From assembly GCA_037783545.1 (NCBI GenBank), contig JBBELK010000218.1, positions 372,001 through 436,000 of the forward strand: a DNA stretch of 64,000 nucleotides, given 5' to 3'. Numbering within the stretch: the stretch's first letter is position 1; the number at the start of each line of letters is the position of its first letter. This DNA is from Henricia sp. BOLD:AAB3569. Lineage: Eukaryota; Echinodermata; Asteroidea; Spinulosida; Echinasteridae. Made by a program: the position numbers and the translations under genes. Shown piece by piece: positions 35,478-46,000 of the stretch. The notes beneath the pieces were generated by a model. It had not been told where the DNA came from. It saw only the letters and a list, made by a program, of their open reading frames with translations, and did no database searches.

Positions 35478-36406
35478 TATATACGGGGCTGTTCCGGTTG
35501 ATTTTTTATGAACATGATTGGTGTTTGACATGACCTATTATTATTATCGACATTTAGTTTATTTGCTGGGCAAACATTGCTGCAAGAGTTCACTTTAAGA
35601 CATTTTTTTATTTTGTTGTTAGAGGGCGACCTTCCAGGTGATAACGTTCTACATGTACTTACATTTTTGGAAAGCCCAGCAACCCTGAACACTAAACACC
35701 GTCAACCACATGCGTATTGACCCTAGGCTATTGTCTGTACCAACTTTAGACAAACTTCCCCACAGATATCTGTTTAAAATACGTTTTAAAGATTTGTATC
35801 TTGTCGATAGAGGGTGCTATTTCGCTTGATGACGTCATCACTTTTATTTTTGGAAAGCTTGAGTAACTCCGACACTAACACTGTTGACTCGATCACAATA
35901 CCTCCTACCATTTTCAAACTTAGGGCCATTTCGGAAGTGAGCAAGTTCAAAGGTCATCGCCATATTTTTTGGATACCCACCCTTGTTGAACCTTAGCACA
36001 GTTAACCCCATTCAGATTTCTCTTACCACTTTCAAATGGAAAGGCAAAATCTGCTTGACCAATAGGAAAGGTCAAGACATGTGCACATCTTAAAGACCTT
36101 TGTTAGTGATCATATATGGTGCAGGAATCATGATCGTAGGTCAAACAGCTGATTTTGTATTGATTATTTAATCATCTTGTCTGTAGAGGGTGCTATTCCA
36201 TATGATGACGTCATCACTTATATATAGTACAGCCATACGTCACTGAGACTGCTCATTTCCGGTGAACTGCTAACCAGCTTGAACCATGTACTGGTACCCG
36301 TGGTGGATCAAATTTTAAACCTTGGCGCCTTTTTGTAAATGGTCATGCTAATTGTATTTTAAATAAGACGGGCCCTAGCTTTTCTCATATATTTATCTGT
36401 TCTTTT

Positions 36407-36412
36407 TTTATT
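36407..36412 (-). promoter_or_regulatory. Possible polyadenylation signal of the MATE gene
   Basis: Minus-strand AATAAA about 120 bases after the stop codon, in an A/T-rich tract. It is the nearest candidate; a second possible A/T-rich signal overlaps the following 15 bases. Confidence 0.35.
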
Positions 36413-36532
36413 TCTCATAAATAAACCTAGTTCTATTTGTGCGGCATATTTTGTGTTCAAAGGAGTTTTCTTCCTTGGGAGTTGATTTGAAAAATTGGCT
36501 CCTGCGAATTGGAAGGCGAACCTAGGGTTACA

Positions 36533-37099
36533 CTAATACATGTACTCTGTTATGGTGATATTGCTAGAGACTGTTGAATTGCCTAAATCGGGAATGGCCG
36601 GTCGTACACGGGGAACAATGTACAAACAAACAATGATTGAAGCGATAAAAAACAAAACCAAGAAAATCAGGAGTAATCCACGGCGTAGGACAATTTGAGT
36701 CCAAGACAGCCTGTTCAGTGTTAGTACTGTGACAAATTTTTCCTCTATTTCATTGTCACTATTTTTATCCCCGTCGTACTTTTCATCTGAAACGCAGCCA
36801 GGTTCATCAAGTCTGGTTTCTGCCTCGGCACCATCCTTACTAAATGCTGCATCGTCATCCATCGGAACGGATCCAGACTCTCCGACATCCTCAACACCGA
36901 TTTGATGATCGTTTTTGGATAAAACGTTTCCGTCTTCGTGACTTTGATAAGTGTTTCCTTCAATCTTGTCTTCCTTTAGATGGGAAGCCTCATCAGCAAC
37001 AACCTCTTGAGCGCCTGTTATTTGCTTTAGTTGAATTCCTTCATTTATTTCCAGTTTCTCCATTTCACTGGATGGCACAACTGCAGCTCGTCTCTGGGC
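36533..37099 (-). CDS. SLC47A1: Last coding exon of the MATE gene: acidic linker, 13th membrane segment, glycosylated tail
   Basis: This 567-base exon starts after a pyrimidine-rich tract ending TAG and joins in phase 0 to exon 47654-47751, giving ...NWNKEALK-AQRRAAVV..., which lines up with the NWKKACQQAQ region of human MATE1. It encodes about 120 mostly acidic residues, then LSWTQIVLRRGLL and a hydrophobic span of about 22 residues, the position and sequence type of the 13th membrane segment of animal MATEs. The short end after it contains NST and NIT, possible N-glycosylation sites if it faces outside. An open frame runs from a GTG at 37078, which is not a real start. A tandem array of ~220 bp repeats begins about 50 bases upstream of its acceptor. 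Confidence 0.9.
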   Translation of the reverse strand, partial: AQRRAAVVPSSEMEKLEINEGIQLKQITGAQEVVADEASHLKEDKIEGNTYQSHEDGNVLSKNDHQIGVEDVGESGSVPMDDDAAFSKDGAEAETRLDEPGCVSDEKYDGDKNSDNEIEEKFVTVLTLNRLSWTQIVLRRGLLLIFLVLFFIASIIVCLYIVPRVRPAIPDLGNSTVSSNITITEYMY

Positions 37100-40000
37100 C
37101 TACAGCAGAAATGGATAGAAATAAAATATCAGTTTTATAAAAAGTAACAGACCCCAAAGTGATTTTTATTCCCTCTTTTGGACAGATATAGAGAGGCGGT
37201 GTTGCATGCCTCTGACAGGCCTTGCTAAGGGATTTACTGCTCAAAACACAACTAGCGGCATTAATTCAATGACTACATCTTGGATTTTCTCCAAAAGTCT
37301 TGAGTCTCAAGACTTGCTTGTTTTTGCATGTTGTAGACCTACTTAGTAGCTTCCGAACAACAGTTTGTCTGCAATTTCTTATTTTAAGGTTCCCTTTGAT
37401 CGACATATAGAGAGGCCATGTTGCATGGCTCCGACAGGCCTTGCTAAGGGATTTACTGCTCAAAACGCAACTATATATAGCAGCATTCAGTGACTACATC
37501 TTGCATTTTCTCCAAAAGTCTTAAGTCTCAAGACTTGCCTGTTTTTGCATGTTGTAGACCTACTCAGTAGCTTTCGAACAACAGAGTTTGTCTACAATTT
37601 CTAATTTCTTGTTTTAAGGTACTTTTTGATCGACATATATTGAGGCGGTGTTGCGTGGCTCTGACAGGCCTTGCTAAGGGATTTACTGCACAAAACGCAA
37701 CTAGCGGCATTCAGTGACTACATCTTGCATTTTCTCCAAAAATCTTAAGTCTCAAGACTTGCTTGTTATTGCATGTTGTAGACCTACTCAGTAGCTTCCG
37801 AACAACATTAGTCAACAATTTATTATTTTAAGGTTCCCTTTGATCGACATATAGAGAGGCGATGTTGCATGGCTCTGACAGGCCTTTACTTGCTATGGGA
37901 TTTACTGCACAAAACGCAACTAGAGGCATTCAATGACTACATCTTGGATTTTCTCCAAAAGTCTTGAGTCTCAAGACTTGCTTGTTTTTGCATGTTGTAG
38001 ACCTACTCAGTAGCTTCCGAACAACATTAGTCTACAATTTATTATTTTAAGGTTCCCTTTGATCGACATATAGAGAGGCGATGTTGCATGGCTCTGACAG
38101 GCCTTGCTAAGGGATTTACTGCACAAAACGCAACTACCGGCATTCAGTGACTACATCTTGCATTTTCTCCAAAAGTCTTGAGTCTCAAGACTTGCTTGTT
38201 TTTGGATGTTGTAGACCTACTCAGTAGCTTTCGAACAACAAAAAGATTTGAGACAAGTCATACTGGTGAGGCCTTGAACATCCTGTGGGCTGGCCTTTGT
38301 TTGGGGTCGCGAGGGTCGAAACACAATGACTTCATAACTATGAGTCAGCACAAACGGTCGACGTGTTTTAGTGCTCGTTCTCCAATGGCGCTAGATTTGA
38401 AAGCACTAACCCTGCTATTTCAGCTTTATTTTTGGAGTAGCATTCGTTGGATCCACAGCTCTAAGACATTTATTCCTTCATTTCAACTCAACGCAGTTTA
38501 CAACATTTTTCAGAAATACTGCAGTAACTTAGCACATCGACGCTAAGACGGAATGACATGGTAGTCAAGGTACGTTGTAAAAAAAATTGTACACGTCAAT
38601 TTGTTTGTTTCCTTTGTGTTTTCCCTATAAGCTGTTTGCCACCTGAATATACTGTAGGCTCCTATCATGTTTATTTGGTGTATCGGGCAGATTATTGCTC
38701 CTGTGTGATACAGAACAAAGAAACTGTCCTTGGAGCGCGAAAATTAAATCGCTGTCAACACCAAATGCCGTAGACTGGTATGATAAAATAAGTTTACTAA
38801 CATCATGCATGGTTATGTTTGAAGTCTTACATGAGTTTTATTTGTACATTTTGTATCTTTTCAATTTTCGGGGGGGTCAACTGATGAATTTTAGGAGAAA
38901 TTTCCATCTGAAGATGATCACCCTTAAAAATAGTCCTGAAGCCCATCGCCATTTAAAAAAACGATCCCTATTTTACACTCCATTGCAAAATAGAGCGCTT
39001 TAAGGGCCATAATTTCATCCAAATAGAACGGAACAACAATTTCACAGTCCTGTGCACGCGGCTTCCACCCACATTTTTTTTTACAAACCCTCAAGTTCAT
39101 GGCCCACAGCATGCTCAAATAATAAAGATTTTGAGGGCATGCAAATCGTGATTTGGCCGGCGTAGGCAATAAGCCAGTTGCGTGATAGATTTGCATAAAT
39201 CCTAGAGTCCTGCCTCTGCGCTATGGCGCTCGCATAATAAGAGAGTACTGCACCAGACTACCAGGCCGTTGGCAACGGTTGCCAAGTGGCAAGGGGGTGC
39301 ACGCTAGAACATGTTAGCCGGCGCGAAAGTCTGTACGGTACCTGGAATACCTCGCACAGTACTCTATGCATTTTGAAGCTGGACCATCCGAAATTACATG
39401 TTGAAATTGCATGTTAAAACATGTACTCGCCATGAAGTTTCGTCAAAATAACGAGTTAGAACGTCTTGTTTGACTCGAAATGAACGTTAACTTTGAAAGC
39501 TGGATTGTTCCCAATCTGTGCATGATCAATTCAAGAAAAGAGTAACGATTTCGGGTTATGAGACCGGTTCAAAGTTGCCGATTGAACGTCGAACCCGAAC
39601 GAAGGGAGACGTATACACTTTACAGCAAACTTGACTTGAAATAGGGGAAATAAGATCACATGCAGCTAGTAAATCTTGCCACAATATGATAAAAAATTAA
39701 TATCGCCGTTGATTGTTTAATATCCATTCGACGGAACTTCGTCAGAAATTGGCGAGTTTTGCTGTTTCAGATCGCCGTTCAACGCGACAGCGAGCGACTC
39801 TCGTTTTGCGTACATGACCGGCATATTCCGAAGCCCAAGTAAAATCGCGAGAAATACATCAACGTACGCGACTTAATTAAGTGGAGATATAAATACCGTA
39901 CACCCTCGCCACTAATTCTTTCTAATATTACATGATATTATGCCCCCATAAAGTTTAAATTTGGTTAGGAAACGTGATTTGGTTTAATAGGAAACATGAA

Positions 40001-43000
40001 TTTTGCGTGTGTGGACCGGGAAAAATGGAAATGCGAAAATTATGCGATGCCTACTAAATATACCAAAATAAAAAGGTCGATCGTATCCCGGTTCGTGTTT
40101 GCTAGACAGATTTGTGAAACTGAGGACTGTTAGGAGATATAATTGTTTGTCTTTGTTTAAAATTTTATTCTAATCGAAGTGTGTTACGGGTGCTGTTTGT
40201 CGCCCACAAATTAGAGCCTGCCCTTTTTTCCCATCTCAATTTTTAGTGGTGAATTCCGTATTCCGCACGGATATAGACAAACTCAACAACGTATAACACA
40301 ACAACCGCTCGGTCAAGTTTTTGCAGCCAAAGTATTTCTAAAATCTGTTGTAACTTGTATGTAGCTAGATAATCATTTAAATTCATAATTGAATTACTTT
40401 TGATTTTACCCAAGTTGCTGCGAGATGTCGATCATTTGCGGAAACAAACAGGCATGACCTTTTCTTTTCAAAAAATTCGGAAGGTGTATTTGAAATCGTA
40501 TGCCGGTCTTGTACGCAAAACGAGAGTCGCTCGTTGTTATGTTGAACGCGCGTTTTGGAACAGTAAAACTCGCCAATTTCTGACGATGTTCCGTCAAATG
40601 GATAAACAATCAACGGCGCTATTAATTTTATCATATTGGCAAGATTTACAATCTGCATGTCATCTTATTTCCCCTATTTCAAGTCAAGTTTGGTGTCTAG
40701 TGTATACGTCTCCCTTCGTTCGGGTTCGTGACGTTAAATCGGCAGCTTCAAACCAGTCTTATAACCCGAAATCGTTACTCTTTTTTTTGAATTTATCATG
40801 CACAGATTGGGAACGATCCAGCTTTCAAAGTTAACGTCTATTTCGAGTCAAACAAGACGTTCTAACTCGTTATTTTGACGAAATTTCATGGCGAGTACAT
40901 GTTTTAACATGCAATTTCAACATGTAATTTCGGATGGTCCAGCTTCAAAATGCATAGAGTACTGTGCGAGGTATTCCAGGTACCGTACAGACTTTCGCGC
41001 CGGCTAACATGTTCTAGCGTGCACCCCCTTGCCACTTGGCAACCGTTGCCAACGGCCTGGTAGTCTGGTGCAGTACTCTCTTATTATGCGAGCGCCATAG
41101 CGCAGAGGCAGGACTCTAGGATTTAAGCAAATCTATCACGCAACTGGCTTATTCCGGACCGATTTACTGGTATGCAACCCTAGGGGCAAAGTACGTTGCT
41201 TATCTGGAAGTGTTTTATCTTGTTCAAGCAAGCCTTACAAAGGGATTATATATGTGTGTACGTGCACGATGAAAGCCTACAGGAGTATATTTCGCATGTC
41301 AACAGTTTTGTAGTACGATAATGACATAGACATTGCTTAGCTCCTACAGATCGAGTTTATTGAAATACAAGCTATACGCACACGTAAACGATTGCACTGG
41401 GTAAAAAGGAAAATTTAAAAGATGGATCAAGATCCAGGATTCTTACAACTTTTAGCTCGTCTAACCGAGGAGAAAGATCCCAGCATTTTTTGCAAGGATG
41501 ATATGGACAGCGACGTCTCCCAGGAACAAAGCCATTGCAGCCAAGTCAGGCGATTCCTTCAAACAGCGAGGGAAGATGGGGGACCCGAACTTCCAAAAGA
41601 TTCGGACTATCTCCTGATTGTCCTAATTGGAAAAGATATGTTGGCGAGAAGCAACAAACGTGATTGGGCTACAATGATCACTGGAATAACTCTTGCCTTT
41701 CGCACGCTGACCCCCATCGAAATCGATGAAGTGGGCAGGGAGCACCGGGTTTACCACAACCGCAGCATATATAATATGCGGAACAAATTGCTACTCAGCT
41801 GGTACAATAAAACGGGCATCTGGTCTCTGGTCAGCAACAAACACTCTGTCAATCAACAGTTCGACAAAATTCAACATATCAAGAGAGCCGTCCAGTTTCA
41901 AACAGACGATTCACTGACCCACGATATCTACCTGATGAAGACGAAGAATTTCGTCCGCTTTGCCCCTAGTCACTTTATCATTCTGGTAAACAAGTACTGT
42001 CTCCATCTTACCAACGTTGGGATCTTCAGCGGAGAATACCGACGAATGAAAGCACAGATTTTCAGCAGTGTCATATCTATAGAAAGAGCCGGTGCTACAA
42101 CGCTAGACATGGCCGAAGTGGATCACATGTGCCAAATTCTTGCCTCCCAATCACACAGCCTCTTCTTTAACAACTGTCAGAATTACGCCAAAAACGTTTA
42201 CGACTGTATTTGCCAAGACAAAGGAGTCCAGGTGGAAATGTCATCCTTCTCTGGAGCAAGTGCCATTTTCAAGTGGTTATTAGCAATTATAGTTATGTTG
42301 TGCACTGTTCTTGTATTGGTGTTATTTCGTTCATGGCATGGAATCCATTAGTAAAATCTGCCATCCTTATAACCATAATCTTGTTATGAATGGAGTCTGC
42401 ATGATAACATTGTGTGGGTTATTATTTTTATGCTGGTCAGCAAGTGTATTTGATTATTGTGTGAGTACATGTATTATTAATGTAAATAGTACAGTTGTGC
42501 AAATGTGTCTGCTATCTTCAGTTTATAACGATCAAATTTGAGTTGTAATTTGATGATTATTGTTGTGAGAAAATTGTACATGTGCCAGTCTGATATGTAA
42601 TTTGAGTACAGCCCATGCAAAGTGGTGTAATGATAAAGATTTTGCATACGGTCATTTGTTAAAGGGAGAGTTTGGTGACATGGGGGAGTTGGGGACAGGT
42701 AACTGTTGTGTAAAAATTTGGGAGGGGTAAAATTTCCAACAAGTGTGGGATGGGAGAATAAAATATTGTGGAGATGGTAGGTAAATTTGTGTGTGAATGT
42801 GAAGGTCTGGTTATTTGTGAGTAAATTTGTGTATTAAAATTGAGTTGATATTGTATATGCACAGTGAGATATGTAATTTTGGTACAGCTTATGTAAGGTC
42901 AATGGGGATTTTAAAATTAGGTGTTTTTGGTAGTATTTGTAAAGTATGGGCTATGTTGTTTATAAAAAAAAAAAGATTTATACTTTATGAGCATTTGTAG

Positions 43001-46000
43001 CACATATAGAAACAAAGTTGAAGTTAATAATAATAGTATACTCCCCTGCATTTAGTGTGAAATGGACATCAAAATTAAAGGTTGTGTACACTATGATTTC
43101 TGTGAGGGTAACCATGATGATGCTTATTTGTGTCACGAAACAATGCGAGGTGTAGAAGTTGGATTTTGATATCTGTATTTTGCTGAAGCACCCAAAATGC
43201 CAATTTCGAAATAATGTTCCACGTCAAAACTCACAAATTATAATTCAGAAACAATTATTTGAAATTATTGAAAAAGTGTAATAAAGTGTAAACAAAACGA
43301 GTTACAAAAATGAACATGTGTTTTTAATGTTAAATTTACAGTTGAGATTTATGTGTATATTTCATACTAATGTGTATAGCCCAAATGATTAGGCCATAAC
43401 AAATTTAGGTATTTTTGCATGTGGGTATTTCCATAAGAAAAGGAGCCAAAGTGTGACATTTTTATGCATTTGTAAAAATGGCCTTTGCAAGTTAACAAAA
43501 ATGTTTAAAGAAATTTCTGTACAATTTCTGAATAATGTAGAATATTTAGAATAATTTACAAACAGTTAGACATGTCTTGGTATCATAGTCTTCAAAATAT
43601 TCAAGAATGTTGTTTCACGACGTAAGGGGGCACTCCAAGGCATTTTCAACTCTTGCGACTACATTTCAAGTGTTTTTGACCAGTTTCGCTCTGGAAAAGG
43701 TAGTTGCTGATTTTACCCAGCTGTAGAACCTGGACTTTATTGATTCAAATTACAGTATGAGCGAAATTTGTTACATTTTGAGCGAAAGATTCAAAATGTC
43801 ACACTTGCATTTACAAGATCGCACTAGTTTATTGAATCGTTCTCGTTATGTTTTAGGTAGTATCAACAGATAAAGGTGGTGTTCGATTCATGAGGTCATA
43901 TATTCTTTATATGCCGAGGGTAACAATTCTCTGAAGTCCGGTAATTATAAAAAATCAACTCTAGAAGTGTCACGACGTAAGGGGGACACCGTGTCCCATT
44001 TTCATGGAATGACCCATGTATGTGAAAAATATTGGTGCCTGTGTGGAGCTGCGAAAACTGTGATTACATTAGAAAATAGTCAAATCTGCGTATCAAAATG
44101 TCAAGGAGGAAACTTTGGATTTTAGCCTGCTTTGTGTAACGATGGTAACTGCACCAAACTGGTCTTGCCAGAAATTATGCAGAGATTCGGGTGAACAAAT
44201 GTATGCATGTACGGTACAATGAAAATATTGGGTGTTGCAAATATTATGCTAAAATGAATGTGTGAAATATAGAGGGAGGGAATTTTATGTCAAGGTTCAG
44301 AAACAGGGAGGTGAACAAAGTTGATGTGAGATTGTGGAATATTATTTTATTTGTGGTATATTATAATTTGAAAATGTTTTGAAGCTTGATGCAAAGTGCA
44401 TTGACCCTGTGCATGTGTTGTGTTGTGTTGTGTTGCGCAAGTACAGAACTTTTTCTGGTAGTGCTAGCAGCTTGGGGATGGAGTGTTTTAAGTGGTTTAT
44501 CGAGGTAGAGTAGGAACTTTGGATGTTTTCACAAATGGAGATGCAGTAGTAAAATTATAGTCGGATTTTGTAGTAGTAATTTTGTCGAGTGTTGCGGGCT
44601 GCAGGGAGTAGTCGCAACTAAATTGAACCAATCAGGATGAGTTAATTTAGATTCCATGAGTGTGTAATTAAACAAAAATTACAGTAGCAGTCATGGCAGT
44701 TGTGGGAAATTTTTTTTTTTTTAAATATTACCATCTATTAAATCTGACCATAGAGCTATTACTTGTTGGTTCTCAATTGTACAAGAGGAAAAGGTTTCTG
44801 GAGATTGAATACATCTCTTTTAAGTAACGAAGCATATCAAAAGAGTATGATTGAAATTATGGAGAGGTTCTCTAGAGATTATTCTGATTCAAATATTGAT
44901 CAAAGAATCATTCGGGACCTTCTGAAAATTCAGATTAAAGAGTCAATTAAACAAGCAAACAAAAGGAAAATAGAAGTAAACGACCTCTAATGTCAATTGC
45001 AGGCAATAGTAAAGCTAACAGATGAAAACAGTAATTATGAGAATTTAATATTAAGGACAGGTAACAATATCAAAAATAGATTTGAAAATGTATTGCTCAA
45101 TTGAAAAATACAGTCATAGTCAGAGCTATAACCTACTGAATAAAGTGTACCAAAACGTGCAAGTCGACAACAACAATAATATTTTTCTTTTTTCTGTTGT
45201 TCTGAAAAAAAGCATGTTATACTATGCAAAAATTATATATGTATAAATATTGTAATATGAAAACAGGTAATAAAAATCAGGTGGCATCACCATGGCAGTC
45301 GAATCCGAAAAAAAGTTAATGATGAGAAAGGGCCTGTTGGAGTTGACGTGACATGCATTAGATTCTCAGGCCCGTAACCAGCGAGTTTTGCGGGGGGGGG
45401 GGGATCGAATAGTGCCGTCAGGGACTAGTTTTGAAACAGTAAAATGCCGGCTATACATAACATTGCATACATAACGAAGAATGCATGCCATGGATAAGTA
45501 GATGACTCCTTTTCAGATATGATCACTGTGTGATATACATGTACAACAACATAATACAATAATAATACACTAAATTAAATTGTGAGTAAATTGCTGAACA
45601 TATGTGAGCTGAACAAAACAAACACAATAATTTGTTATCACACCAAAAACACTTAGCGGTACTAACTTTTTCAGATATTTGGCTATATTGTGCGACGAAC
45701 AATTTAATTATTCGAATTATTGAATCTTTATTTTGTAGAGCGGAACTCCCTGTTCCGCGAGGGGGGGGGATCGTTCGATCCCCCCCTGGTTACGGGCCTG
45801 ATTCTAAAGTAGTAGTAGCCAACTTTTATGAAGTTGCTGTATACTCTAAATCCGGTACCATCCAACATACTTTCCCAGTAACTCACTGTGTTGGAGAGGA
45901 CGTTGTTGTTACACCAAATAACAGTACAGTTTTCCTTGGTTTTAACAGGAATGGGTGCTGTTGCATGTATAATAGTGGATCTCAGCAAGTAGACAGTTTT

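Noticed and set aside
36533-37078. Independent 181-residue single-pass membrane protein
   Set aside because: Its start is GTG, and a phase-matched splice acceptor and MATE 13th-segment homology show it is the last MATE exon.
37150-38242. CRISPR-like array
   Set aside because: Units are ~220 bases and repeated along their whole length, with no spacers, in an animal genome.
40400-40834. 144-codon frame and the opposite-strand 91-codon frame
   Set aside because: They lie mainly in the right arm of the foldback element; the left arm carries no equivalent frame.
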